Below, piece by piece: positions 23,845 to 37,582 of a stretch of DNA of 64,000 nucleotides. Every line of letters starts with the position of its first letter. Within the stretch, counting starts at the first letter, position 1. The notes below the pieces were generated by a model. The model made no database searches and was not told where the DNA came from. It saw nothing but the letters and a program-made list of their open reading frames with translations. The stretch is from Pseudopyrenochaeta lycopersici (lineage: Eukaryota > Ascomycota > Dothideomycetes > Pleosporales > Pseudopyrenochaetaceae): positions 1 to 64,000 of the forward strand of contig NHZP01000024.1 of assembly GCA_003313425.1 (NCBI GenBank). The letters run 5' to 3'. The translations under genes and the position numbers were made by a program.

Positions 23845-24206
23845 TAAGTATTATAGTAAGCTTTACTAGTTTAGAAGACTATCTAATCTCTATTAAAGAT
23901 TTTAAAAGTAAAGTTAACTTTACTAAATAAGAGAAAAAAGATAAGAGTAAAGTTAATAAGGCTACTATAAATATAAAATTAGAAGAGTCTAATAATAGCT
24001 TTAGCTAGAGCTTACTTAAAAATAAGAGTAATCTTTTAGCTTATTAAAAGTACTTATATTAGTTAAAAACTATTCTAAATTTAAAGTAACTCTATAAGTA
24101 AAGGAGCCTATAAGATATAAGCTAGCTTAGAAAGTAAGATCTTATTAAGAAGTTACTTAAGGCTAATATAGTAAGTATATTTATAGCTAACCTAATCCTT
24201 ATTAAT

Positions 24207-24601
24207 TGTTACGAACAGGAAGTAGGAAGGCGGCGGTTATAAGGATGAGGGAAGAGGCACGGACGGCCAGCAAGGAGACCGAGCCTCTGAACCAACCGAT
24301 AACGCTAGGATCACGTAATCCCAGGAAAACCACGCTAAGACGGACTATGTCCTATAGGACGGAGACAAACCTAGAAATCCTAGAGGGGGCCTTATAGGAA
24401 TCCTATAAGATAATTATGTATATAGACTTACATAATGTAGCCCTATAGTATATTGTAATTAACTTAAGATAATCTATAAGTATACTACTATTTAATACTT
24501 CTACCTTTAACTTAGCCTGCACGTCTATAGAATACTCTAAAGATATCTACTAGTTAACACTAGTTACTTTATATTATAACTACTTAATTAGATCTTTAAT
24601 A
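24207..24601 (+). repeat. 5' LTR of the 395 bp family
   Basis: Partner of 37075-37469. It keeps more C and G (for example ACGGACGGCC, ACCAACCGATAACG) than the 3' copy. A 63-codon open frame inside it (24206-24397) begins at a TTG and is not a gene. Confidence 0.92.
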
Positions 24602-25399
24602 TTTTAATTACTCTTAAGATAAGCAGTCCTAGTAAATACGTAGCCACCCCTAATTCTTTAACTGTGTCTACTAAAGGACGTCTAATTAGTAAACCTACTA
24701 TGTTTAGTAGTAACTAATAACACCTTAAAGAATAGTTACTCTAACTTAACCTCTACTTTTACCTCTATAAGGATATTAATAAAAGTAATAAGGTACTTAT
24801 CGCAATTACTTACCTTACAGGTAAGGCACTAGACTAGGTTACATTATAACTAGAATAATATATAGACTAAGGAATTATAGATGCAAAGAACACAGAAATA
24901 TTTAAAGATTAGGACAAGTTTAAAAAATATATCTAACAGATCTTTAGGATGCAGACTAAGAAAGTTACAGCAGAACGATATATACAGGAACTAAAATAAC
25001 ACACCTCTATCGCTAACTACGCTAATAGGTTTAAATAATACTCTATAATTATTAGATAGGATGATAAAGCTCTTAAAAGAATGTTCTAACAGAGCCTAAA
25101 ACTATAGGTTAGGGAGAAACTTATAAGAATAGGATTTATTATTAAAGACCTAAATAACCTAATTAATAACTATATAAAGATTAATAATAACCTATATAAA
25201 CTAAACTAGGAACTACAGAGCTACAGAAAAGGAAGAATAAACTATATAGGTAAACAGAAAAGCTATATTTACTACCTAAAGAACACTTATACTACTAGCT
25301 ACTATACTTCTAATAAACTAGAACTAATATATCTAGATAACATTAATAAGAAGTAAGGGAACAGGAAGGTAGGAAACTAGAAGACAGATGCAGAGAAGA

Positions 25400-28300
25400 T
25401 AAAAGGTAATTACTATAATTACAGGAAAAAGAGACACTTTATAAAAAATTATAGATAAAAGAATAAAGTTACCTAACTTAAAGTTAATATAATTAAAAAC
25501 TTTAATAATACCTAATTTAGAGACTAGGAGGTAGTTACTACACCTAACTATAGCACTAGACCTTTATTACTACTATAGTAGGATAACAACTAGATTATAG
25601 GAACCTATAGATAGGTTCCCTTAAATACTTAGGAGATTAACTAGAATAATAAGGCTCTAGCAGAACTATATCTAGGGACCCTAGTTAACTAGGACTAACT
25701 ACTACCTATAGAAAGTATTAAAGAAGCACAGGTACTAGATAATAAAATACAGAGAATATAGGGTATACTAGCACTATAGAAAATACACAGTAGAAAATAC
25801 GTGTGCGTGCGATGCTAGGACTAGAAGATAAAATATAAACTCTTAAATTAGAATAATATGTGTTAGGAATATATAATAGAGAATATTAAGTGTTTTAGAT
25901 TCTCTATAGAACGAGCTAAATAATAAATTAAATAAAAAGCTTTAGCCTAAGCAGAGAAAGGATAAAAACTCTTTTAATACAACTATAACTAGAGAAACCT
26001 AAAACATAAGCTACTATTATACCTTTGTTACACATATAATTACTACGATTACTATTACGCTATTAAGCTATAAGAAGGACACTTCCTAACACTAAAAGGG
26101 GCGTGTAAATAGTAATAGTACGACTGTTAACAGGATGATTATATTAACTACTTGTGGGACAAATAAATAATAAACTATTTCCTAGAATATAATAATAAGC
26201 ATACTGTAAACTAAAACATTATTATAAATAAGTAATATACTAATAAATTATAGTAAACCTATATAAATCTAGGATATAAGCGCTACAAGCTAGAAAAGGA
26301 AGTAAACAGCTTTAAGGAAGATTCTTTTTTAGACAGAAACTAGAAGTTAAACCTTCCTATAGTAAGAAGGCTAGAACTAGACAAAGGATTCGTCTATAAC
26401 TAGACGGCACTAACAAGCAGTGTTAGGCTATCTAATAAAAGGAAGAGAGTCTCTTCTAACTTAGAATAGAACTCTAAGGAAAGGAGCTAAAGGCACTAAT
26501 AGATTCTAGATTATAAGTAAACTATATCTCTAGGACAGCTATATTAAAAGTAAGGCTATAACCTGTCTTAAAGAAAACACCCTACTAGATAATAGTAGCG
26601 AACAGAAAATTAGGAGGGATAATAACCTACAAGGTTACTACTAGCCTTAGCCTAGCCTCTAAAATATACTAGGTTAGACTAGACATCTTTAGGACAGCCG
26701 CCTATAATATTATACTAGGGCTACCTTAGTTAAGGTACTGTAACCTAGTAATTAACTAGACAAAATAAAGAGTATCTATGCGTATAAAGAATAACGCAAG
26801 AATACCTACGTAACAGTCGCATGCCTTAGTAGATAAGAAGATAATAATAAATATTAAACCTTCGCGAAAAGCTAAGAAACAGCTACTTTATTAGTAGCTA
26901 GCAAAGAACGCTAAGAAGAACGAGAAGTTAGTTACTACTCTTAGGATCCTAGAAGAATATAAGGAATTTAGAGATATATTTACTAAAAAGGTAGGAAGAG
27001 AAGTACTACTAAAACACTAAGAATAAGACTATAAGATAGAACTTATAGAAGGTAAGTAGCCTAGGTTTATACTAATATACCGCCTAAGCGACTATAAGCT
27101 AGGCGTCCTAAAGAAATATATTAATAAAAATTTAGCGAAGGGTTTTATTAGGAAATCTAAGTCCTTAGTAGGATATCCTGTCCTATTCGCGCTAAAGAAA
27201 GATAGAGCGTTAAGGTTATGCATTAACTATAAGAAGTTAAATAATATTACTAAAAAGAACTGCTACCTACTACCTAATATATAAGAACTACGCGATAGAT
27301 TAATAGGAGCTTAATACTTTACCGTACTAGACCTAAGAGGAGCGTACAACCTTATTAGAATAAAAGAAAGAGAAGAGTAGAAAACTGCCTTTAGGACACG
27401 ATACAGATATTATAAGTATATAGTAATACCCTTTAGCCTAACAAACGCACTAGCAACGTGTTAAGATTTAATTAATAACGTCTTAGCAGAATATCTTAAT
27501 ATATATACTATAGCCTACCTAGACGACATTCTAGTTTACTCTAGAAATATAAACGAGCACAGGGAATATATTAAGGAAGTACTATAATAATTAAGGAACT
27601 ATTACCTTAAGTTAAAACTAGAAAAGTGCGAATTTTATAAAGAAGAGGTAGAATTCCTAAGATATATAGTTAGAAGATAAGGAGTGCGAATTAGTAAATT
27701 AAAAATTAGGATAATCTAAGAATAGAAGACACTATAAACAGTTAAAGACATTTAGTTATTCTTAGGATTTATTAACTTTAACTAATAATTTATTAAGGAC
27801 TTTGCTAGGATTATAACACCCTTAATAAAACTAATAAAAAAAGATAAAAAATAGAACTAGAACGAGGAACAATAACAAGCTTTCAAGATGTTAAAAGAAG
27901 CCTGCGTAGCTAAACTAGTACTTATATTATTTACTAGTAGATAACTACTAAAGATTAAAACAGACGTATTAGACCTCGCAATTAGAGCAGTAGCTTTATA
28001 GAAGAAGGACAGAAAATAGTACCCTATAGCGTATTACTCGCGTAAGTTCTTATAAACAGAAGAATAATATAATATCTATAATAAAGAACTAAAAGCTATT
28101 ATTAACGCACTGCGACATTAGAGGGCATATATAGAAAGTTACTTAGAACTTACTATTTACACTAACTACTAGAACCTAATATACTTTATAATAATAAAAT
28201 AACTAAACTAAAGATAAGTAAGATAGTTAGAACTCCTAGGATAATATAAGTTTAAGATTATCTATATACTAGGAAAAGAAAATAGAAGAGCAGACGTACT

Positions 28301-28632
28301 AAGTAGAAGACACGATATAATAGGAAAGAAAACTAAAGTTTACATAGTAATCCTAAAAATAAATAAAGATAGAACTTTAGGACCTTTATAAGAATACTAC
28401 GTAATTTTAAAAATATAAGTAGAAGTCCCTAAGAACCTACACGAAACTATTATCTAATAATATTATAATAATCTAATATATAGACACCTAGGAATTACGA
28501 AAATAACAGAACTTATCTAACGAAACTATTACATTATAAACCTAAGGCAAAAAGTAGAAACATATATTAAAAAATGTGTGCCCTGCTAATAAAATAAATA
28601 TACTACTTATACACCCTACAGCGAGTTATAGG
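25400..28632 (+). pseudogene. Broken gag-pol, first part, of the 395 bp-LTR element
   Basis: A zinc knuckle near 25405-25450 has its cysteines turned to tyrosines (NYYNYRKKRHFIKNY), the G-to-A result expected of RIP. The RT is seen at 27200-27290 (RLCINYKKLNNITKKNCYLL) and an intact catalytic [10 protein letters not shown] at about 27515-27545. The integrase HHCC finger is at about 28488-28600 (LGITKITELI, later KKCVPC). The frame is cut by the insertion at 28633; the integrase core continues from 35364. Confidence 0.82.
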
Positions 28633-28882
28633 TGTAATGGGCTGCGCCCTTTAAGCAGGAGAGGCTTCGCTACTATCGCACGGGGAAAGAACTCCTTAAT
28701 CTCCTCTGCCCCCTTTTCTTATTAGCTCGTATAAGTTAGCAGCTAGAGGAGCACGTTCCTCTTTACTCGTGTGAACATATATATATATCTTCTAAGGATA
28801 CCTGTAACCTCTTCTCTATCTTTCTCCTTCTGTAGTATAGGATAAATGCACACTCGTTAGTTAGGCCTCTTCGCCTATAACA
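28633..28882 (+). repeat. 5' LTR of copy 2
   Basis: Begins TGTAATGGGCTGCGCCC, ends TTCGCCTATAACA. Same family as 8381-8630. The left flank ATAGG is repeated after 35358. Confidence 0.94.
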
Positions 28883-30009
28883 TAAGGAGAAAGATTAATA
28901 ACCTAAAAAATAATGGACGGACACTAAGGGCGCTTAAACTAACAAGCGTACAAGCTATAATAATAAGAGCACTAGATGCAGATAACAGGAGCCTTAGGAT
29001 AGCAGCAACACTAGCTGCACCAGCACGCACCTCAGCAACACTAGTTGCATCAGCACGACCCCCGACAACTACGCAATAACTAACCCTTAGCAGAAGATCT
29101 ATTAGTAACAGTTAACTCCTTATAAGACAGCCTTAATAAGTTAGCTAGTTAATAGTAGAGCTAGCTGTACGAGTTATTACAGAACTAAGTTTAGGAGCTA
29201 AAGAACTTAGTCGCTAAATTAAGCAGTGCATAGATAGCACGCACAGTCTCTACTCCCTTTTTAATAGAATAGTAAGACTCTCCTGTATAAGAGATTAGGA
29301 AACTAAGACTACTAAATATAGAAGTCTTTAAGAAAGGCTTATACGAGTAATATCTTTAATAGAAAATAAAGGTCTAAGTAAAGCTGTACAGAGACTGTGT
29401 AGCCTACCTAGACGATAATAGTAGAGTAAATTACGTTATTACTCGTATAACAGGCTAAGCGTTTAACGCCCTTAGCCTATATATAATAAACCTTATAAAT
29501 AGGCTAGTAACGCTATCCCTCCTTAAGCTATAGTCCTACCTTAATAACTTCTTTAAGGACCCTACAGTAAGAGAGAAAGCTCTTAAATACTTTTGTACGA
29601 CTAAGTAAGGAAGAACAGAATTTAACCCTTATATCTAAGTATTTAACCTTAAGCTTCTTAAAGCTAGGTTAGATAACGTAAGCTACGTTTAGAAGATTAA
29701 CTATCTTAAGAGTAGCTTAAACAGTAAGCTGCTAAGGACCTAAGCAGGTTATTAACTACTATTTAGAGAAATATATAAAGAGTTTATATAACAGACTAGG
29801 GTAACCTAAGAAAATTTAAGAGCTGTAGAGAGAATTACTATAAGTAAGAGCTATATAAGTAAAGCGTATAACACGCAGAGCTAACTAATAACCTAAAGAA
29901 ATAATAATAAGATAGACTAGATAACTTCTGTAGGAGCTTACTAGCTCTGTATAAAACCTAGAAAAGAATTCTAGGGAATACGTAAATAGGTCTAAGAAAG
30001 AAAAGAGAA

Positions 30010-33000
30010 CAGCGCCTGTTTAAGGTGCGGTCTGCATAACTACTAAGTAGCCTAGTATACAATAAAGTTATTAAACAGCTAAGAAAGCTATTATATGAGA
30101 CAGGTTAATAAACCTATAAAACCTATAAAGATTGCATCTGCAACTACTAAATAAGTAACGGAATCCCTATCCTCCTTGGACGAGGGAAAAGAGTAGCTCT
30201 AGCACGAAGTCGTGTGCTAGAGCCTACATAAGTCTAAACCCCTATATAAATAATAAGGTTACTTTTACTATAGCTAGTAACTATAAAACCTATATCTATA
30301 AATGTTATTATTAATTCTGTATAACTAGCTACTGCTATAATTAATAATAGTTACTGCACCTACTGTTTATTAAGTAAGAAACTTATAAGGGACTTAAACT
30401 TACTACGTATTAAGATCCTCCCTATTAAGATTAAAGGGGTAAATAAATAAAAGAGTATAGTGTTGTACGTTACTAAATTTTTATTAGACGTAGGAGGAAT
30501 AAAGCAGCACGCAGCTGCGTACGTTACCCTAACTACTTACTAATATAATATAATCCTTAGGAAGACTTAGTTAGAGAGCATTAAAGGCGTTATTAACGCA
30601 GAGAAGAAACTTCTATACTTAAAAGTATATAAGGTTACTATACGCAGTATAAAATACGCTACCCTAGACTTTAGCTATACTTTAGTATTAGCTATAGCTT
30701 TCTAATACTACGTACGATACTACAGATAAAGCTATAGTAAGACTTAAATCTTTACTATAAGCCTAAAGGATATTAAGAAAGTACTACGCCTAAAAGTCTA
30801 GAAAACACCGCAGGAAATATACGACGCCCTGCTAGCTTATGTATAACCTTATCTAAAGATGTTCCTACCTAAGGAAGGAAATAAGCTACCCCTATAGTAA
30901 GGCCTATAATAAGACTACGTAATAGAGTTAGAAGAGAAGGATAGATAGAAGCTAGAGATACCGTACAGACCTCTCTACGCAATATTAAGAGATAAACTCT
31001 TAGTACTAAAGAAGACGCTATTAGACCTCCTAGATAAAGGGTTTATCTGTACGAGCAGCTTACTAGCAGCCTTACCTGTACTATTCGTACGCAAGCTAGG
31101 AGGAGGACTATAATTCTGTGTAGACTATAGAGCTCTTAACGCCCTAACTAAGAAGGACTGTTACCTACTACCTCTTATACGTAAGACGTTAAACTAAATT
31201 AGATAAGCTATATAGTATACTAAGCTAGATATTACTACAGTATTCTATAAGATAAGGATAAGCAAAGGATTAGAATAGATAACTGCGTTTCAAACATAAT
31301 TCAGATTATACGAGTAGCTAGTAACGCCCTTTAGCTTAGTAAATATACTAAGTACCTTCTAGAGGTATATTAACTAGGCCCTATAAGACTTCTTAGATAA
31401 CTTTACCTCTATATACCTAGATAATATCTTTATCTTTACTAAAAGATCTTTCTCTTAGTACTACACCTACGTATAAAAAGTATTAGATTGCCTATAAGAA
31501 GTAAGACTACACCTAGAACTAAGTAAATATAAGTTTAATATTTAGCGTATAAAGTACCTTAGCTTTATCCTAGAAGTATAGAAGAGTATATCTATAGACC
31601 CTAAGAAAGTCTAAGCTATTTAAGAATAGGAGGCCCTAATAATAGTTAAAGGCGTATAAGAATTCTTAGGGTTTACTAACTTTTACAGACGCTTTATCCT
31701 AAACTTCTCTTAACTAGCAGAGCCTCTTATACAGCTAATAAGAAAAGAAGAGAAATTCCTATAAGACATAGAATAAGAGCAGAGTTTCTAAGCTCTTAAG
31801 GATATATTCTTAGTAGATAAAGTCCTTACTACTTTCTTACCTAAATAATAAATAATAGTAGAATATAACTCTTTAGGCTTTACTATAGGCAGGGTACTAT
31901 TATAAAAAGATAAGTAAGGAACCCTTTACACAGTAGCTTACCTCTTAAGGAAATTTCTAGCGTATAAGAGTAACTACCTAATTTATAATAAGGAGTTACT
32001 AGTAGTTATTACATGCCTAAATAAATAGGACGCAGAACTCTGTAGCGTATAAGAATTTAAAGTAATTACTAACTATAAGAACCTAGAGTACTTTACAAAG
32101 AAGTAAAAGATAATAGAATAACACGTACGATAGTTAGTTTACCTATTATAGTTTAATAATATAAAGCTGCAGTACTGTCTAGGCAAGAAGAATACCTAAG
32201 CGGACGCACTATCTAGAAGAGACTAGGACCTACTACAAGGAACGGACGACAGCCGCCTAGTAAGTAGAGAGTTTATTATATTAGTGCTAGCCTAATAGTA
32301 AGATCTAACAGTTATAGGGGTCGTACGAACCCCTACGTTAACCCTTAACAGCTTAATTATAGCTAAGTCTCTACTAAAAGCTCTAATCCTTAAGGACTTA
32401 ATTGCTAAATACTAGGACTAAGCTGTATAAGACAACTTAACCTATTAGGAAGTCTATAACGCTATAAAGCTAGGTACTAGGTCGCTACCTAGTATAATAA
32501 AGAAACTTACTATATTACTAAGAGATTACATAATTAACTTAGAGAGAAAGCTCTAATAGAGATCTAGGATCTAGGTGCCTGAAAATAAACCCCTTTGTAC
32601 AGGAATTATCTAGTAAGCACATCTAGCTGTGCAAACAGGTTACCTAGGAAGAGAAGAAACGTACCGCACGCTAGCTAGTACCTAGTACTAGCTAAGTATA
32701 AGCGAAAACGTCCGCTAATTCGTACAGAATTGCAGCTTATGTAGACAAAGCACCCCGTAGAGAGACGGTAAGCACGGATACCTACGCCCGTTACTAGTAC
32801 CTAGTTGTACGTAGTAAGACTTAATAGTTAACTTTATTACTAGTCTACTACTATTATCTAGCTACACTAACCTAATAGTAGTTAAAGACTGCCTAGGTAA
32901 AGGCGTAATACTAATCCTACTTAAGATAATTAAAGTAGATAATATAGCCTAGGCATTTGTATAAGAAGTCTTCCGCTACTACAGGCTCTCTAGGTCTATT

Positions 33001-33600
33001 ATATTAGACAGGGGCACGTAATTTATAAGCGAACTATAGGGAAAAATCTGTAAACTCTTAAGAGTACAGAGAAACCTGTTAACAGCCTACTACCTATAAA
33101 CAGACAGCACTATAGAACGCGCGAATAGTAATATTAAAGTAGTTAGTTAAATCTTTTATAACTACGACTAGAATAACTAGGCAACGCTATACCTAATCCT
33201 TAAGCTAATGCTAAACACTCGTACGAACTCCTCTACAGGCGTCGCTCCTTTCTTCCTTCTACACGGCTATCTAAACTCGCCCTTCCTAGAGCTACCTAGG
33301 AAATTAGCTAGCAGCAACCTACTTAACAGAGTAACACCCCCTAGCAAACAAGCAGAAAGTATCGTATAAACGCTAAAATAAGCTGCTAACTAGGCTATCT
33401 TAGCTATAACACACGCTTAATAACAACAGGAAGCATAAGCGAATAAGACACGTCGCCTAGCTCCTAAGTATAAGGTTAGAGACTAGGTATAGTTAGACCT
33501 CAGGCACGTACAAACCACACGCAGAAGCAAGAAACTCAACTAGAAAAGTAAGAAGTACTAAGTTACCCGCGTACAAGACCCCTATTAGGTTAAGCTTTAT
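30010..33600 (+). pseudogene. Broken gag-pol of LTR element copy 2
   Basis: A zinc-knuckle remnant near 30017, RT block near 31115 (CVDYRALNALTKKD), YLDN in place of YLDD near 31413, integrase finger with NCSLCRQ near 32728, core to about 33030, and a GPY-like C-terminus near 33465-33600. The copy parallels copy 1 but lacks its solo LTR, giving the empty site near 31970. Interrupted by many TAG/TAA at former Gln codons. Confidence 0.8.
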
Positions 33601-35108
33601 ATACTATAGAGAACTAAATTATACTATATAGAGAAGCTAAGACTAGCTGCTAAAGACCCCTTCCTATTATAACAAACTAACAACTTAAACCCTGCTACTG
33701 TTATTATATAAGACGACGACTTATAGGAAGACTACCTTAAATAGGTAATTAAGAACATCTAAGATAAGCGCTTATAAAATTAATATAATAAGTTCTATAT
33801 AAAATAGGTAGGGTACTATAACCTAACTTAGGAGCTAGAAGAGAATCTTATTACTACAGAAGCCTATAAGAAATAGAGGACTTATACATAGCTTATACAG
33901 CTACTATCTAGGAAACTACTAAAAGGTTAGAGAAATAAGCTAGCACAAGCTAACTAACCCTGTACGAGGCCTTCTAACCTAAGACGTCTAAGAAACGTTT
34001 ATCCTCTTTAGGCTTAGCAAGGACTTAACCCTAACCTTAACTACGCTAAGGAACAGAGACTCCGTTAGAAGGTAGGAGAGGTAGAGCACGCCTAGCCGTA
34101 CAAGACGCACTATAATCCTGCCACACGCAATTAGAGTAAGCCCTACTCTACTCACTAGTAATAGAGACACACCTAGTAAAGGCTGTAAACGTATAACGCT
34201 CTTATATAGCCTTAGCACAGTTATTAGAATAGAAGTTAGCGTTAAAGGAACTATAGCTATAGATAAAGTAGGCTTTAAAGTAGGATTAACAACTAGAGAG
34301 GAGTTACTAAGCGTTAATTATATAATAAGTAATAATAGGAGAGAAATTATTAAGACTATAGCCCCACTAAGTATCGTACAAGGATTAATTAACAGGACGA
34401 AGGAAGAATTTAGTAATGCGAACTAGCTTAGGCTAAATAACGTTAGATATAGAAAAGAAAGAGGAATAAGACGTACAGAAGTAGTTATAAAGAGACAGCA
34501 AAACTCGTCTATAACTAGAGTATCTAGGATATACTAGATTATATAGTTAGTAGGGAGAAGAGACGCATTACCTTAAGCAGCAGGAATAATAATACTAGCA
34601 GGTTAAGTTTAGTTAGGAGTAGTTTAAGTAAGCTAAGCGTAAGCAACCTAAGTAATGTTAGCCCTAGCAGCTGCGTACGTAGATATAATATTACTAGCAG
34701 TCGTACAAGCAAGAGAGTTTACACTACTGCTATAACTACTAGGACCCCACACACTGTAATTAGGCTAACTAGCTAAAGGAGCTGCTTTAGGAGGCATATT
34801 AGTAATAATAAGAAAATAAGTTATACGCAAGTAAGTTAAAGTTAAGTAGTAAAAGAGGAAGAAAGAGTTAGAGGAAAAGCTCTTTATATGCGCACGAGCG
34901 AGCAAATAACTAACCTCTCCTCTACTTTACGTTATTAGGTAATAATAATAGGTAAAGGAGGAAAATTACTTACAAATAAATAAGAAAAAGTATACGCAAT
35001 ATCTCTACTTTTACAGTATAATAATATAACGCTACCTATATAAGTATAAGGTTAAGGTTAAACTACGTATAAAGAAGTAACACAGTTATTTAAAGAGGAG
35101 AAGAGTAT

Positions 35109-35358
35109 TATAATAAGCTGCGCCCTTTAAGCAGGAAAGGCTTTACTACTATTACACGGGGAAAGAACTCCTTAATCTCCTCTGCCCCTTTTTCTTATTA
35201 GCTTATATAAGTTAGCAGCTAGAGGAGTACGTTCCTCTTTACTTATGCGAACATATATATATATCCTCTAAGGATACCTATAACCTCTTCTCTATCTTTC
35301 TCCTTCTGTAGTATAGGACAAATGCACACTCGTTAGTTAGGCCTCTTCGCCCATAACA
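35109..35358 (+). repeat. 3' LTR of copy 2
   Basis: Begins TATAATAAG (mutated TGTAATGGG), ends CGCCCATAACA. A purine-rich tract AAAGAGGAGAAGAG precedes it. Confidence 0.92.
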
Positions 35359-35363
35359 ATAGG

Positions 35364-36450
35364 TAATTAAGATACCTACAAAACTATAGGAAGATATAGT
35401 AATAGACTTTATTACAGATTTATCTAAGTCTACAGATAAAGTAACTAGATATAAGTATAATACGATATGTAACGTAGTATATAAATATATTAAATACGCA
35501 GAGTTTATACTGTTTAGAAAGAATTTTATAGTACTATAACTTACAGAAATAATAAAAGACTAAATATTCTAATACTACAGTATACTAAAGACTATTATTA
35601 GCGATAGAGATAAGTTATTTATATCTAATTTCTAGTTAACCTTCGTAGCTAAGATAGGTACTTAAAGGAAACTATTTATAGCATACTACCTAGAAACTAA
35701 TAGACAAATAGAATAAATAAATAAGACTTTAAAATAATATCTACGAACGTACTATAACAAATAATAGGATAACTAGGTATTACTATTACCTACAGCCTAA
35801 ATCGTATTTAATAATAGTAAATCTAAAGTAACAGGCGAAATACTGTTCTACGCCTATTATAGGAAACACCTAAACCTATTTAAAAGAAACTTTCTAAGTA
35901 TTAAAGTAGAAGCTGCAGTTAGGACAGTAGGAGAACTACAGGTAACACTAAAACAGTTATAAGAAAGACTTAAGAAAAGATAAGGATAATAAATTTTATA
36001 TATTAATAAAAAAAGAAAAACGGTACCTTAGCTAAAAAAAGGAGATAAAGTATACTTGCTTATAAAAAACCTACGTATAAAACAACCTAATAAGAGGTTA
36101 GACTACGTTAAAGTTAGACTGTTTTTAATTAAATAACGTAACAGACTAGTTACGTATATATTAGAACTACCTAAAGACGTAAAAATCTACCCTAGGTTCT
36201 ATATTAAGTTACTAGAACTAGTACACCTAGTAACGCTACTATAGAAGACTTTTAGGTACGAGACTAAAGAGGAGATAGAGTATAAAGTTAAAAAGATCCT
36301 TAATAAGAGATACTTAAAGATTATAGAAAACTAATATAGAGAAAGAGAGTACCTTATAAAATAGAAGGACTACTCTAACTTAGAAAATATATAGGAACCT
36401 AAATTAAACTTAGGAAACTGTAAAGAATAAATTAGTAAATATAACTATAA
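35364..36450 (+). pseudogene. Broken integrase, second part, of the 395 bp-LTR element
   Basis: Directly after the ATAGG duplication the plus strand reads IKIPTKL, then EDIVIDFITDLSKSTDKVT, the start of an integrase catalytic core that follows on from the zinc finger ending before 28633. The core and a C-terminal basic region continue with scattered stops to about 36450. Confidence 0.75.
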
Positions 36451-36687
36451 TAAAGAATAAAAAGAAGTTAGGTATTAGAATTATAACTAACCTAATCTAA
36501 TAACGTAATTCCTAGAGGAAGAGGGTTACCTTTAAGCTAAGATAGAGTAAAAACGCTCTAGTCTAGGGCAGAAGTACTAGGTATTAACTCTTATTTAAGA
36601 ATATTAACCTTATAATTAATATCTTTAATCGCCTCTAACGCCTTAATCTCTTCTGTAATATAACTAGAATTATCTACCTATTATTAC

Positions 36688-36877
36688 TTATAACGCTGTA
36701 ATAACTTTTATTATTTACGAAGTTAATTCTTTTTCGCGCGAGCAGTAAGAAGGGCATTTAGCGCCTTCTCTTCTGCGTCGTTAGCCTCAGCTTCTTGCGC
36801 GTCTAATTAAGCTAATTCCTTATTTAAATAAGAAAAGTTTAGAACTAGCATATCTACTAGCTCGCATAACAACACCC
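36688..36877 (-). pseudogene. Antisense coiled-coil frame between integrase and 3' LTR
   Basis: On the minus strand, opposite to gag-pol, one frame reads as a charged helical protein (LDAQEAEANDAEEKALNALL, then ARAKKN and KLLQRYK). It is broken only by TAA/TAG where Gln is likely. Heptad-like Leu/Ala spacing suggests a coiled coil. It must be a fragment of a longer antisense gene carried by the element; the limits given are those of the readable part. Function unknown. Confidence 0.55.
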
Positions 36878-37074
36878 TATTTTAATAATAATTCCTACAC
36901 TTCTCTTTTAATAATAATATCTTATACTCTAACTTTTTCTTTAAATAATATTTACAAGAGACTATAGCAACCTAACTAATAGTGTTTATATAATCTCTAA
37001 TAGAATAATAATAAGTAGTACTATAAGAAGCTATAGGTTAGTTATAAGGATATAAGGACTAGAAGGGGGGATAG

Positions 37075-37469
37075 TGTTACGAATAAGAAGTAGGAAGGCG
37101 GCGGTTATAAGGATAAGGGAAGAGGCACAGACGGCCAGCAAGGAGACTAAGCCTCTGAACTAACTAATAACGCTAGGATTACGTAATCCTAGGAAAACTA
37201 CGCTAAGACAGACTATATCCTATAGGACAGAGATAAACCTAGAAATCCTAGAGGGGGCCTTATAGGAATCCTATAAGATAATTATGTATATAGACTTATA
37301 TAATGTAGCCCTACAGCACATTATAATTAACTTAAGATAATCTATAAGTATACTACTATTTAATACTTCTACCTTTAACCTAGCCTGCACGTCTATAGAA
37401 TACTCTAAAGATATCTACTAGTTAATACTAGTTGCTTTATATTGTAACTACTTAATTAGATCTTTAACA
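37075..37469 (+). repeat. 3' LTR of the 395 bp family
   Basis: Partner of 24207-24601, ends TCTTTAACA, followed by the target duplication TTAAT (37470-37474). More mutated than the 5' copy. Confidence 0.92.
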
Positions 37470-37582
37470 TTAATCTACTTATAAATAAAGCTTTATAACT
37501 AGAAAATACTAGCTAGTCTTCTTATAAGATTATAACTTTAAAGAGGTAAAAAAGTAAGTAATAAAGAAGTATCTAAAAAAAG

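Larger units (their letters stand above)
28633..35358 (+). mobile_element. Complete LTR element, copy 2, inserted in the other element's integrase
   Basis: 250 bp LTRs at 28633-28882 and 35109-35358, with a perfect 5 bp duplication ATAGG. It has the same family, order and length (6726 bp) as copy 1. It keeps noticeably more un-mutated CpG and CpA sites (for instance the zinc-knuckle start CLRCGL near 30017), so it is less RIP-mutated and more useful for rebuilding the family consensus. Still no ORF survives. Confidence 0.94.
24207..37469 (+). mobile_element. RIP-degraded Ty3/gypsy element with 395 bp LTRs, interrupted
   Basis: LTRs 24207-24601 and 37075-37469 begin TGTTACGAA and end in CA (right) or its mutated form TA (left). 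A perfect 5 bp duplication TTAAT flanks the element. A purine tract with a run of G (about 37060-37070) precedes the 3' LTR. Without the 6726 bp element inside it and its duplication, it measures 6532 bp. Gag zinc-knuckle, RT with an intact YLDD, and integrase motifs are readable in order. A coiled-coil frame on the opposite strand lies between integrase and the 3' LTR. Confidence 0.93.

Noticed and set aside
24206..24397. 63-codon frame in the 5' LTR of the gypsy element
   Set aside because: It starts at TTG at the LTR edge and lies wholly in LTR sequence; the equivalent frame in the 3' LTR is broken.
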